Positions 34,367 to 46,527 of a stretch of 64,000 nucleotides of DNA are shown here, one piece after another. The stretch's first letter is position 1. Each line of letters opens with the position of its first letter. Below the pieces are notes generated by a model that was given only the letters and a program-made list of their open reading frames with translations, made no database searches and was not told where the DNA came from. Both the position numbers and the translations under genes were made by a program. Source of the DNA: Microdochium bolleyi (Eukaryota; Ascomycota; Sordariomycetes; Xylariales; Microdochiaceae). The stretch covers positions 315,838-379,837 of the forward strand of contig KQ964251.1 in the NCBI GenBank assembly GCA_001566295.1. The letters run 5' to 3'.

Positions 34367-36490
34367 ATGGCCAGTCCTCCCTCCAACTCGGCATGGACCG
34401 AGGCGGATGAGGTCAACATCAGGCCCAGTGGGCTGCCTTTGGATAGGTAACTAGGGTCTTCCTCAAAACACGCTCACAAGACACTCATTGGTTAACCACT
34501 CCGACAGCATCCAAGAGGACACTGAGCCGCCGTCTACTGCCACTCAATCACGGAGGACTAAGAGTTCTGTGGCGTGGCCATTCCACACGCGCAACGTCTC
34601 CGAAAGTGCCTCGACAACACTTTCCATGAAGATGAGGTCGTCCTGGAACCCTCGCAACTTCTTCAAGATGGCAGACGACAATGTCAGCATCTCACATAGC
34701 ATCGTGCCAGACTACATCATTCACTACATGGCTGGGGAAACGCCCGAAAGCTTGACCCAGAAACGACAACAGCGGGAGGCAGATGACCTACGCAGCAATG
34801 CCCAGGTCACCCGGCGGAGGGAGTCACTCACATCGACCCCCGTGGTGTTCTCTGATCTTTATTCTTCGAGCACAGATCTTACACGAGGGCTCACGGGCAG
34901 TTCGAAAAGCCACCGGAGCAGGTACCTTTCAGGTTGGAGGGGCGGGTTGCGCCTGAGTGCTGTCCTCGTCGGGATTATTTTTGCAGCAACTTTGGCATGC
35001 CTAATTATCGGCATTGTCCAAACAAAGACCGTATCTGGCGACGTCACGATCTTCTCAGGCACCTGCACCACAACAAAACAGACCAGCATAGGAATCCACG
35101 CCGCCATCAACATCATTACCTTTGGGATGCTAGCAGCCGCCAACTACGCGTTGCAGGTTCTCTCGAGTCCCTCTCGGGTCGAGATTGATAGGGCCCACGA
35201 GAAGAGGCAATGGCTCGACATTGGCCTACCTTCAGTCAGGAACTTCAGACACATCTCACCGATCCGCAGCATGCTCTCCTCGACAGCCATCCTCTGTGCA
35301 GCTGCAGGTCAAGTAATGTAAGACTAGCCGCCATGGTTGTACGAACCTACAGATGCTGACATTTCTTGCCCAGATATAATGGAGCAGTCTTTGAGACTAG
35401 TGGTCTTGATGGCCCGGATTCGTGCGGTATCAATGCTAGCATACCATTGCTGCTAGCAGCTGCCATGTTAAGCTTTGTGGTCCTCCTCTGCACTATTGCG
35501 GCTTTCGTCATCCCGCATTTTGATCCCATCGTCACCATTGGCGATGCCATCCGCTCCTTCCTACGCATCGAGGACCCGACGACCGCCGAGCGCTGCTTGA
35601 TGACCAAGCTCGATGTCAAGCGCGGACGCTGGGAGACACACGAGGCGAGATACTTTACCAGAGGTCGTCACTGGTGGTTCCTTTCGCCTTCGTTCACCCG
35701 GTGGCTCTTGACCGCTCTATCCTTCCTCGCCGTCGCGGCACCGGCAACCGTCGCCGTAGTTGTGATGGTAAATAACAACGCCAATGATCAATTTCCTCCA
35801 TTCGGCACTACGACGACCACGACTACCTTCGTTTTTCCACCGATCTCGAGCGCTTCGACCGTGCCGAGGGTCATCCTCGCTGCCCTGCCGCATCTACTTC
35901 TTGCGGTGCTGTATCTGAGCGCCAATGCCATCCTTACCTGCTACTTCCTGTCTCACGAATTCAGTCTTTTCGCACGGCAACGTCAACAACTACGCGTCTC
36001 GTCGAACCCGGTCAGCGCCCAGACTTCAACTCTCTACCTGACGTTGCCTAGGCCAGTCTCATGGTTTCTTCTCGCCCTATTCGCCGCGATGGGGATCATA
36101 ATGAGCCAGTCAGTGTTCCCAGTAATGTCGCCAACACCGACCGATTCCAGCATCACTGGGCCCGATATCAAGATAGGGCTCTCGTCCACTGCACTTGTAG
36201 TGCTCCTCGGACTGCTCGGTCTCTTGCTGGTCGTCATCCTTGGCATGGGCTTCCGCCGTGCGCAGTCCGCCGCTGTTGGTGACGAGGGCGCCGTTGGAAA
36301 CCCGCTGGCGCTCTCCGGCGGTTCTTGCAGCGCCGTCATCAGCTCGCGGTGTCACGGCCGTCCAGACGAGGATGGAAGGGGCGCTATGTCGTGGGGAGTT
36401 ACCGAGCCAGCCAGGGGGATGACCATTGGCCACTGCGCCTTCTCGCGGAGAGAAGTCGGCGTCGTCGAGGGACGAGGCTTGTATGCTTGA
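34367..36490 (+). CDS. DUF6536-family multi-span membrane protein
   Basis: Three exons, 34367-34446, 34508-35317 and 35374-36490, give 668 residues. The N-terminal ~185 residues are hydrophilic and Ser/Thr-rich. Then follows the DUF6536-type block: GWRGGLRLSAVLVGIIFAA, GTCTTTKQTSIGIHAAINII, ANYALQVLSSPSRVEIDRAH and WLDIGLPSVRNFRHI. I count about eight hydrophobic segments, the first at LSAVLVGIIFAATLACLIIG and the last at STALVVLLGLLGLLLVVILG. The family is restricted to filamentous fungi as far as I recall and has no known function. The tail after the last span is Gly/Arg-rich. All three exon junctions restore codons; a further C-terminal intron cannot be excluded. Confidence 0.85.
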
Positions 36491-37494
36491 AATTTCCAGC
36501 ACGAGCGAGAAGCAGTTACTAAAACAGTAAAATCGATCTAAAATCTCCGCCATTGGCGGCCCCAAAATAAAGGTCAAAACGACATAGACAGCGAGAATAA
36601 GGATCTTGGGCACGGCGTACCATGGCAACACACGGCAAAAGAAAGAGTCCAGTGTTTTATCTTTGGGAAAAGGTTAATGGCGCTTGAAGGAGGAGGGGGT
36701 GGACGAGAATACCCTCACGAACATGCTTTTTCGGTTTTTTTTTTCCTTTCCTTTACTGTATCTGTTGTCGACTTCGACGCCTATCGGCCTGTGGCCTGTC
36801 TATTCTGTACTCTTGTTTTTGCCGAGAGCAAAAACAGATCTTGTTGTCTTGCCGAGCTCGAAAGAAGCACCTTTGTTTTTTCTGTCTCGCATTGACTGCG
36901 AGATACCTGGGGACACAATTCAGGAGAACCCCATCTCTTCGATGTAAATCATGCAAAGTCCCAAAAGATACTTCTGTGTGCGACTGGTGTCTTCGGCAAC
37001 GTACGGTGTGAAGCTAGAGCAGCTGCATCCCACCCATCACGAAAAGGGGAGAAAGAACACACAACACACATGCGTATCCTTTGATTCTCAGCCCCTCCCT
37101 GAGCGCGGCATCACTTTGCACATTACGATACTCCAGTGGAGCTGGCCATCGGGCAAGTACAGACTATGGTTTCAACGGCACACTCGCTTCGTCTCTCAAA
37201 TGATCGCTGATCCTGTAATGTGTTTTGCTTGTAGAGCAAGTTTGAGAGTGTGCTAGCCTTGTCCAAGAAGAGAAAAACAAGCGAACGAGTGTAAATGCTG
37301 CTGCTCTGCTGATGTAAATGCTACCCACAGTGGAAAAAGAAAAGAGAACTCCCGCTTCCTGCCGCTTGTGCCTTTGCTGTTCGTACAAGAGTCTCTGCCG
37401 CCTCTCTTGTGATGCTCGAACGAATTGAGCTACACACTTCGAATACGCGGAGCAGCTCGCCGCTCCGCACGCCCAGGACGGCCTTGCCGGCCTT
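36491..37494. other. Convergent intergenic region (DUF6536 / LRR protein)
   Basis: A 1.0-kb gap between convergent genes containing a T10 run at 36735-36744 and general A/T enrichment, as expected of 3' UTRs. No gene or RNA is supported. Confidence 0.45.
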
Positions 37495-40400
37495 CTAGTC
37501 TGAGATGGCGTCCTCGTCCACAGCAGCACCGCCAGCGCCCGCCTTCCTTATCGCCGCCACCGCCTCCGCGGCACTCCCGGGGTTGATCGAGGAGGCCGCC
37601 GAGCCCGCGGTGCTGCCGCCGCTGGATGGCTCAGGCTTGATATTGGCCTTGGCCTTTTCCTGAGCTTCGATGAAGCGCTCCCAGTGCTCAGGGTCTTTGT
37701 CACGCATCTTCTCCAGAAGCTGGTTGCGGTGCTCCTTGAATGTCCGCACGGGGCCCTTCTCGCGCAGTATCTCGCGGAGCTTCTCGTCATCCTCGGCAAT
37801 GTCGTCGCAGAGGCTCTGGATATTGGGAAGTTGCGATGGGTCGATATTCTCCCCGTTGGTGGTGAGAAACACCTCGTAATGTTCTGGGCGGAGGAAGCTG
37901 CGTCGGAAGTGGTGACCTGCACGCAGCATCCGGCCTTCCTCCTCCGCAATCGCCTTATGCGTGCTTGACATGACCGAGTTGGATCTCGAGTGCAACGGTG
38001 TACGCAGGTCAGTTTCGAAATCTTCGGTGTCCGAGATGGCGTCCGGCTCGGCTACGAGTGCAGACTCAACCATCGACCCTGTTACAGGCTTCGGGTCAGA
38101 GGCGACAAGCCCTGTCGGGTCGCATTGCTTGGTCTCAGGGAACTCGTCCTCAAAACGCGCGATGATGTCCATAATGGTCTGGTTCAAGAACAGCAATCGG
38201 TCTGCCATCAATGTTAGTTGTGACCACGTGGCTCTAAATGTGTGAGGACTTACTGTAGTTGTTCATGTCATCCTTGGCAGAAGCTCTGGCCCGAACGAGC
38301 GCCGGTTGTAGGCGGACCTGAATCTTCCGAGCCGCCATGAGGAGATGCTTCGACATATTTTTGGCTTTACCGGGTGGGAGACTGCCATGAGACTGGGCCA
38401 CCGGGCCCTCGTGGTCCCTGGGGAACTCGCCTGAAGGTCGACGGTTGTCGTCACCTCTGTTCTTAAGCACACAAGCCAAAGCCTTCGCCACTCCCGTGCC
38501 ACCAATGACATAGTCCTCATCTGGGGCCGGAGGCATATCCATTCCGGCAATGAGTGGGAACTCATCCTCTTCCTGACCAACCAGATCGCGAAGCACGTCT
38601 GGAAACTTTCCGAGCATTTCTGCCTCCTTTGAGTCTGCCGGGGCCGAATCGGCAAATTCGGGGACACCCTGCAAGTTCTTGAGGCAGTGAGCCAGTACCT
38701 GATTTGCCAGAGCCTTCACAATCTCACCCGAGGCAGGACTGGGAGCATCGATATCGATCTTGATGAGGGTGTTCGATACTCTGGCGGCAGCCAAGAGGGA
38801 AGCGTAGAGGGCACAGGCTTCTTCTTGATTCGCTTCGGTCTTGGCATCTGCCAGTGCTTCGAGAGCGGGATTGTCCAACAAGTTGATATGTGCCAGAGTA
38901 CTTGCTTCCGGTAATATTTCGGCCAAGGCAATGGCCTGCTCTGGCGACATGGACACGTCGCCCAGATGAAGTCGTCTCAAGTTGTCCATCTTAGGTAGGT
39001 TCCTGCGACCATATTAGCTCCATGTTCTCACGTCGTCTGCTCCAAGACCACTTACCTGCGGAGCAACCCAAGTGCACTCGGCTCCGACTCGAACAAATCG
39101 AGATTATGTGATAGATCGAGAAACTTGAAGTTGGGCAGATTGACCAGGGCCGGGAACAACTTGGCTAGCGACGCTGGGTGCAGGTTGCAATTTGCTAGAC
39201 TCAAGGCCCATACTGTCTTCGACTCTTCCAGCGCAGCTGCCATGATTTCCACATTATCTCTCAAATCGTTGCCGCCGAGATCCAGGCCCTCGCATCTGCC
39301 TTCTCGAAGGTAGCGAGCAACATGCTCGAACGCCTGGGAGTCCATTTGATTATTGGCAAGCCCCAGACGTATAAGCCCTGACTTGATGAAGCCGTCGATC
39401 ACGACCTTCAGCTGATCCGAGGTCATTCCAGTCGAGCCTATATTCAAAAGCTCAAGATTTCTCCCAGCCAGTCGATCCCCCATAGCCTTGGAAAAGAGCG
39501 TCGCCAGGTCAATAGGTGTCGGGGGCTGATGTGAGAGATGTGGAAAGTGTAGATGATGGTAGGGAGGCGGTTTTGCTTGTTCGGTCGGTGCGGGAAAAGT
39601 CAAGTTCGACAGGTCAAGTGACTTTATAGAACGGCACAAATGAATGAAAGTGAATATGTGCTTCCATCCTTCCGTTCCGATTTTGTTGTTTTTCAGGACA
39701 AGTCGTTCTATCACGCCACCCTGCGGGCTGAGATCTGCTGGTCTCGTCACAGACTTTCTCCTTCGAGCTCTCGGCCGTCGTGCAGCGAGAAGGCCGGCAA
39801 GGACAACTCGCATACCTTCGTCCCCGAGCCCGCAACCGTCCAGAATGACCTCCCTGACCGGCACGATGGCCAAGAAGTCGCCAAGAGTGATCAGGTCTTG
39901 GAGAGACAGGAAGTAGCCTGAAAGATCCAACTTATCCACAATGTTGTCCGATGCTATGGACGTCGATTTGGGCAGTTGCAGAGTGACCTTGGTAAGGATA
40001 TCGGTTTCCCGGAGCTGGCAACACCTTCGGTAGATCCGGGCTGGATTCGTCGTCGGCGTGGATTGCACACGGAGCGTATCGGCCGGCAACCTGTCGTCAT
40101 TGGACGAGTCAGAGTCCAGGTGAATCTCCATGGGGATCGCGCCTTTCTCGAGTGCTTCTTTCCGCTTCTGTTCCTTTTTGGCTTTCCGTTCTGCCTCTTT
40201 GCCTTTCTTCTTTTCTTTTTTCCGAGTCGAGTCCTTGTCTGTTTTGGAGTCGTCTATACCAGCCACGTGAATGCCAGAATCGGCAGGTGGTGACGATGCC
40301 ATGTCGGACTGTGCTGCTTCCGACGGCTCCTTTGGTACTTGCTCGCCTGTGGCCTGTACGACACCCTGGCTTTCCTTCTGCTCCATGACAGCGTCTGGGT

Positions 40401-41318
40401 TCTTCAGGGCTTCGGCCTCGCCCTTCTCCGCAAGCTTCTTCTTCTGCGTCTTATCTGCGGGTTGCTTGCCGTTTGCGGCAGTCTCCTCGGTGAATTTTGG
40501 CATGGGCGCAATCTCCACGTCGACGCAGAATGCAACGCGGCGAAGTTTGGCCTGTGGCAACTCCGTGACACGACACCTCTCTCGGTTCTTGTCGACGTTC
40601 AAGATCTTACGCTCGACCAAGCCATTCCCTAATCGTGAAGCGGCGTTGTTGACATTATTGGTTGAAGAAAGTCGGCGGAAAACCCCAAGAAAACCAGGCT
40701 GGCCCGATCTTGGAGGCGCAGGGACATAAGGAGCATCACCGTTCGGTCGTGTGGCATGAGGCAGGACGGCATTCTTGCTAGGCGAGATCTTGGGCAAGGG
40801 AGGCATCTCCTCACCTTCCTCGTTTGTGTCGGGGCTACTGGCTGCTGCTGCTATCGAGTTGCCGGGCGACCCCGAGAGCTTCGAGGCCATGCTCGAGAAC
40901 CACGAGCCTCTTCTTTGTGGCGGCGTGCCGGTCGAGGTGGAAATCTTGTCGCTTGGTCCGGACCTGGTCCCTACTGGGCTTCTCTTATCCGGCACGGTCT
41001 TGGGCGCCGCGGTTCCATTGGTCTCGGCGACCGCGGAGGCGGGTGTGTCTGAAGTCGGAGTTTTGCCGTTGGCGTCATTTTTGGTTGCTGCGTCTATGGG
41101 CTTTCCAGGAGGAGGTATCGAGTCGTTGACGGGGGGCGATGATCCTGGCTTCGCTGAGCGCTTTGCTACCGTGCCTGTATGCCACGCACGACGACAGTAT
41201 CAGCAAATATATATGGATCCGAGCGCGGAGGGGTTGCAGCCTCGAGGGTCTGACCTTTGTCATGTGTCATCCAACTCACGTCCATGGACTTCTGTTCCAT
41301 GTTGATCGGGGCAGCCAT
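37495..41318 (-). CDS. Large leucine-rich-repeat protein with PP1-docking-like RVxF motif
   Basis: Four exons on the minus strand, 41318-41255, 41174-39056, 39002-38254 and 38201-37495, give 1212 residues. The start MAAPINMEQKSMDVSWM lies on a 64-nt first exon; a donor after AAAG at 41255 is the one that keeps frame (the stronger-looking GTGAGT 24 nt earlier would give a stop). The N-terminal ~400 residues are low-complexity with Lys/Glu-rich coiled segments. RRVAF at residues 233-237 fits the RVxF docking motif for protein phosphatase 1. About residues 400-830 form ribonuclease-inhibitor-like LRRs (LDLSGYFLSLQDLITLGDFL; LVLKNNKIGTEGW; LNIGSTGMTSDQLKVVIDG; LSLANCNLHPASL). The C-terminus is mixed and acidic. 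The LRR plus RVxF layout recalls yeast Gip3/Her1-type proteins; this link is inference. Confidence 0.82.
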
Positions 41319-41704
41319 TGTGGGCGACGCCAGAATCACCCGTGAGAATGGCGAGCCAAACGGTTGCAGTTTGGTGGTGGTGTTGTGTTGGCGAGCAGGA
41401 CGAGCAGTGCGGGTAAGGATCGCCGGCGCGGGAGGAGGGCAGCGAGAAATGATATCACCAGGGCGGTGCAGGGTGCAGCTCAGTGCCGGCCGAGTGTCAG
41501 GCGGGGCCCGCTCCAGGGTCTTTGCGACTGCTTGGCTGTGGAGGATGGCGCCAGCAGGGCGGGCTCGCAATCGTCTATGTTCACGGACAAGAAGTGAGAC
41601 CCGACGTCGCAAAAGTGGTGTCGGCGAAGAGGTTCCTGAGATGCGCGCGTGTGGTGACAAATGCGAAGCTTCGGAAGCTGGGGAAGAGGCGGGCGTGAGG
41701 TAGG

Positions 41705-41728
41705 GTACCGTACCGTACCGTACCGTAC
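41705..41728. repeat. (GTACC)n pentanucleotide repeat
   Basis: Four perfect GTACC units followed by GTAC, about 390 bp upstream of the LRR gene start. Each GTAC is self-complementary, so the tract is partly palindromic. Confidence 0.9.
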
Positions 41729-42095
41729 TGCGGTGCAAGGGCCTAGGGCCTAGGCCAGCCCGGGCGCAATATCTGGCGGCAGTCGATGGCGAAGAAAACC
41801 AGGTCACCTCTGCCCCGAGCTTGATTAGTGGGGTCGCCGATGCTCCGAATCGAGAGGCAAAGCTGGGGAAGAGACAGCCAGGCACACGCGTTTGTGTCGG
41901 GTCGATACGGAGCACTTTAAAGTTGGCTTGGTGGCCGGTGCATCATCCTTTTCAGCGCACAGCGTCAGGAACAACAGAAAGAGCGGCCTTGTGAGCAGAA
42001 GTGGACAGAGGTGGAGGCGAGGTTGGACGGGCATCAGAAGTGGAGGAGAGTCCCGATGCCGATCGGTCAGGTTCTCCAACAAGTTGAGCCCACGC

Positions 42096-42127
42096 GAGCA
42101 CTAGAGCACTAGAGCACCAGAGCACCA
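42096..42127. repeat. 8-bp tandem repeat GAGCACYA x4
   Basis: Two GAGCACTA units followed by two GAGCACCA units, then a partial copy. The variant pair order suggests step-wise duplication. No function is implied. Confidence 0.85.
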
Positions 42128-43713
42128 GAGCAGAGGATCCATCGAGGAGCCAAGAGGAATGGCGAGCCGTCGGGCCAGTGCCCAGGAGTGCTTGACGCTG
42201 CTTGACCAAGTCTTGTCGCAATCCACCACCCATGACCCGGCCACAATGGAGGGGCACAATCCGATTTCCAGGGCTCCTGATTCGGGGATCCCAGCCCGCC
42301 CGGTCGTGAGATTACGTCGCGCCTCCACAGCCGGCGCCTTGGCCGCCACTGGTCTCTTGACCAGCAACTCCGCCCCTCGTCTCTCACACGACACACGAAG
42401 CCGTTGATGTCTGTCGCTGTACGCAGTATTGCCGCCCGGGGCCAGTATGGTCACTTCTTGGTCTGGCTGTTCTGCTCTGGCGGCACGGCCCAGGTCGTGG
42501 GCGTGAAGCAGGCGAATGTCAAGACCAGAGCGCTTGACTGGGGCCTGGCAGCAGGTCCCTGGCACCACAGCGCATCGGATCCACCGGCTGAAGAATGCAC
42601 CGCGATTTCGGCGAGCTCGGTTCGGGCGTGAAGGGGTTCTGGCAGCAGTGTCTGGTGGCGGCGACCGCCGGAGCGCCCCTGCTTCGCCCCGGCCGGCGGT
42701 GTCCCTTCACGCCCATAATTAACCTCAAGGTACCGACGATGCCGGAGCTTCCGCGGGACTGGGTGTATTTCGGATGAGCTCTGCAGGCCACGATGGCTGA
42801 CCAGGAGCAGGTCGATTTGACTTATGCACAGCAGCAAAAGGCTCTGATACAAGCTACATAACTCCGATATGCACGCTGTGATTGGGCTTGGGGAATAAGC
42901 CCTTACATACATAATTGCTTCCAGTGTGTTTCGCAGTCCTACTGAAATACTCAAGTACCCTTCTCTCCTCGAACACTGCTCACCTTGACATGACGAGCTC
43001 TGCTACTGGTCATGATTGCTGCCAGGCAAGGCCAGCCAGTCTATGGCCCTGGCCGAGCAACTCGTCTCCTGCGGACGTCTTTCAATGGCGTTCGTGCCAC
43101 GAGCTACGCCAGCCGAAACTGTCGTGGGCTAGTAACAGGACTGCGGCTCAAACGCTGTGTAGTCGTCCTCGATACCAGATCCTCGTCTGTACCTCATGCG
43201 GCTCACACACATGACTCCCCACCGGGGTCGGACTACGATGGTCTTTCTCCACGCCCTGCTTCGCTGTGGTCATTTCTTGCGCGGGTGCGGTGTCCATCTG
43301 TGTGCGCAGGGCCATGCTTGAGTGCGGCTGAGAAAGTCCCCATTTTCGAGTTTTGACCGCCACGACCGTTCCTGCTCGTCTGGTGGGGATATCAAGCGTC
43401 TTTGTCAGCCAGAGACCGTGGGCATCCGTCTACCGGTACGTAATGTTTCGCGAGTTTGATGGCTTCGTGTGAACGACGCACGTGTTGTAGCCTACGGTTA
43501 CGGGTACCTGCCTAAAGGTATCTCCCGCCGCCTCGGCCCTGCCAAGCATGGCCCTCGTCTGATTATCTGGTATCTTGACTCAATTTAAATACTGCAATAT
43601 CCGCCTACCAACAGAAGGGTGAGCACGACGTGTTCCAGCAGTCTTTTTGCCCAATCTGCACCTTCGAAACTTGTAGCACCGCTTGCCCTCCACAAAAGAC
43701 ATCACCAGCAACC

Positions 43714-44856
43714 ATGGGTTCCATACTAGAAAGCACCGATGCTAGGAACAAGCTCGAGGACCTCTCGGGTGTCGTGGTCAAGCCCGGCGAGAATCCATAC
43801 AACGCCCTGATCGATGCCTGCAACGACGATCCAGTTGAGTCTTTCCCCTGAGATCCACGCTATCGGGTGGCATCTGCCACCCCTCGTGAAGGCAAGCCGG
43901 CTGACACGAGATATCCACACACGCAGGGCCAGATTCAAGCCCTGTACTCTGCCCACCGCGTGAAGCGCAACGCCCAGCAGAAGGACAAGTTCTTGGCTGC
44001 CGACTACAAGGAGCTCGTCATCGACCAGCACCTCCGGCGGCTCGAGGACCAGTCCGTCGAGCCGGGCTACGTCGACCCGCGCAACTGCATGGTCTTCTGG
44101 GGCCGCCCGCCGTGGCATATCCTCGAGCTCGCCGAGGAGGTCCAGCGTAGGCTCAAAGCCGCCGCGCCGGGTGGGTGACTCTTGACTCTCCCACACACAC
44201 TGACACGACTTCAAGCTGACACTGTCCGTGAATCCAAAATCAAAGGCCTCTGGACGATGCCCACCCCGCGCATGCACATCACCGCGCTGGAGCTCACACA
44301 CTCGCGCACCCCGGAAGAGATCGACGCCATCCGGGCCGCCCTGGCGCCCGCGATCCCGCGCATCGCGAACCACACGCTGCACCACCGCTCGCGGCTCGTC
44401 AAGCCCATGGTCTCGTACGACCTGTCCGCCCTGGCGCTCTCCTTCCTGCCCGCCGCGGGAGAGTCGTCGCCCACCTCCGCGGCCCCCTCGTCAGCCCACC
44501 CGGCCCCACAGACGGCCGCCCACGATGACAGGTATACCTATCACCACCTGCGGCGGGACCTCTGGGCCACGGCCAAGGACGCCGGGATGGTCATCGACTC
44601 GCGCTACGTCGTGCCGAGCGCGCACATCACGCTCGGGCGGTACCTGAGCGACGCGGACCACGACACGCCGGAGAAGCGGGAAGCCTGGGTCCGCGCCATC
44701 GACGAGGTCAACGCCTGGCTGCAGGCCGAGGTCTGGGACAAGACGGACGTCGCAGGCGCCGAGTGGCTCGTCGGTCAGGAGCGCGGGCTGGATGTGCGTG
44801 TCGGCACGCTGTGGTACGGCGGAGGGCGGACGATCATGACTGGCGAGGGATACTAA
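43714..44856 (+). CDS. 2H phosphoesterase (RNA ligase/cyclic phosphodiesterase-like) protein
   Basis: Three exons, 43714-43833, 43927-44170 and 44246-44856, give 324 residues. The two hallmark HxT motifs of the 2H phosphoesterase superfamily are present: H132-I-T134 (within PRMHITALEL) and H248-I-T250 (within SAHITLGRYL). Members of the superfamily hydrolyse or form 2',3'-cyclic phosphates on RNA or nucleotides. This version belongs to a fungal group with an N-terminal region (NPYNALIDACNDDPGQIQ; CMVFWGRPPWHILELAEEVQ) that I cannot assign. A Pro/Ala/Ser insert lies between the motifs (about residues 185-210). The substrate is unknown. Exon 3's first codon is completed by a G from exon 2; the donor GTGGGT is weak but keeps frame. 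Confidence 0.8.
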
Positions 44857-45594
44857 AATGTGATCGAGCCCTGGGGAAGTTGTAGAGCTAGACATACTAT
44901 AGAGGTTTTATGACGAGACCAGAATCAAAATCAGACAGAACAACACAATGCACCAGAGACAAGGGAGGTGGCTCTCCCAAAGTGTCCTCTGACTCGGGCG
45001 ACAGCCAAGCTGCTCAGACCCGCGACTTGCCCCTTCGTCAGCTAGCGATGGCGGCAGCGTCGTTATCCTTCACGAGCATGTGGTTTCAGATTTGTTCCAT
45101 TTCAATTCTTTTGTTTTCTCAATCCATAGTCACGCCAAGGTCCCATACGCTGATGAGATGACAGACGACGCAAAAGACTCGTGCGTGCCTATACCGGCCC
45201 CTTCCCTTCAATATTCACGTCCCATGTTTTGTCGTTGGTGGCAGACCGAATGCAAGCGGACGGAGAAGAAGTCCGGCACGGGGAAGTTGCATAGGATGCA
45301 GGGGTGGTGTTGTGTATGCAAGGTCACAGGTATATTTCTTTGTACACCTCCAACCTGTACATTTGGCGATCAGAGGTTGGCCCAGTGCACGTTTTTCGTG
45401 TTGCGCCCCCTCCTGATTTCGTAAACCCCCAAGGTCAAACTTTGTGACTCCTGTCGCCAGTTGTGTGATGTTTCCCGCCGGCCATGATTTGAAACCACCG
45501 TGTAAATCCCTCCCGTGTTTGTGTCGCGTGATGATGTGAAATGAGACCAAAGCGTAATAGGACCGAGTTTTGTGTGTTTGTATTTTTAATGCGT
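44857..45594. other. Convergent intergenic region
   Basis: A 738-bp gap between convergent genes that should hold two 3' UTRs. No gene or repeat is supported. Confidence 0.45.
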
Positions 45595-46527
45595 TTAGAA
45601 AACAAGAGCGGCACCCTTGGTCTTCTTGTCACCACTGTACGGAAGGAGCATGGTTAGCATGTGTCGCACGCGCGGGGCAAGGCTGTGGAATAGATGTTGA
45701 GACGTACCCAAGCTCGAAGTGCTTGCAGCGCTTCAGCGCCAGCTGGAGCTTAGTCTTGCAGGCAACGCATTCCAGTCTCAGGACGACCTTCTTTGTCGTC
45801 TTGGCCTTCTTGTGGAACACGGGCTTGGTCTGACCACCGTAACCGGACTGCTTGCGGTCGTAACGTCTCTTTCCTTGCGCGAAGAGCGAGGCCTATACAA
45901 CATTGATGTTCCAAGTCAATAGGTGTTGATTGGAAGAGCCAGGCCAGCCTCGAGATCGCAAGCGCGCTTTCGGGGCTTGTCTCGAGGTCTCGGCGGCAGA
46001 ATATCGTAGTCATGGGTCGTCGCGTACCTTGCCAGCCTTGTACTGGGTAACCTTGTGCTGGGTGTGCTTCTTGCACTCCTTGCCCTTGCAGTAGGTCTTA
46101 CGGGTCTTGGGAATGTTGACCTGGAGAGTCGATCCGGATCAGTATTATGACCTTGCCAATTGCAGCTCCTCTTCCGACATGCTCGCAGCCGGATTCATGC
46201 TTCCAAAGTCGGTCTCGGGGCGTTTTTGTTCATCGTGTTGTTTCGCGGAACTAATGCTCGAGTCGACAGGTCGACAGGTGTTGTGTCGAAGTGTGCAATC
46301 GTGTTACGGGACGACCCAAGCTGCACAGGCCGTGAAGATCTGCTGCTGTTTCTGAGAAGGCCCGCTCATCTATCGTGGCGGGGATGGCTCCAGAAGCTCG
46401 TTGGGATATTTCGCATCGATGAAAAGTAGCCGTTTCGAAGTCCCCGGAAGCATGAAAATCGGCCGGCTGCGCGCAATGTCGAGTCGAGTGTGCGCCCCGC
46501 ACTCTTGCAAACAAGACTGCTTACCAT
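45595..46527 (-). CDS. RPL42: 60S ribosomal protein eL42 (L44/L36a)
   Basis: Large-subunit ribosomal protein near the E site; the family includes the residue whose mutation gives cycloheximide resistance. Four exons on the minus strand, 46527-46525, 46120-46028, 45892-45708 and 45634-45595, give 106 residues, exactly the usual length. The first exon contains only the ATG; the joined start is MVNIPKTRKTYCKGKECKKH. The four zinc-type cysteines (CKGKEC and ECVACKTK) are present, and the protein ends KGAALVF. The residue in the GYGGQTKPVFHKKAKTTKK stretch is proline, the form usually found in cycloheximide-sensitive eL42. The first intron is 404 nt, long for this genome, and follows the common pattern of a large first intron in ribosomal-protein genes. 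Confidence 0.97.

Larger units (their letters stand above)
41319..43713. promoter_or_regulatory. Divergent intergenic region with short tandem repeats
   Basis: A 2.4-kb gap between divergent genes. It contains (GTACC)4 at 41705-41728 and four 8-bp GAGCACYA units at 42096-42127 (separate entries). No open frame here looks like a real protein. Confidence 0.45.

Noticed and set aside
41279..41284. GTGAGT donor at the end of the first LRR-protein exon
   Set aside because: Its use leaves exon 2 in a frame that reads a stop within three codons; the donor after AAAG at 41255 keeps the frame.
46121..46524. snoRNA inside the first intron of the eL42 gene
   Set aside because: I looked for C/D boxes on the minus strand and found no convincing pair with terminal stem.
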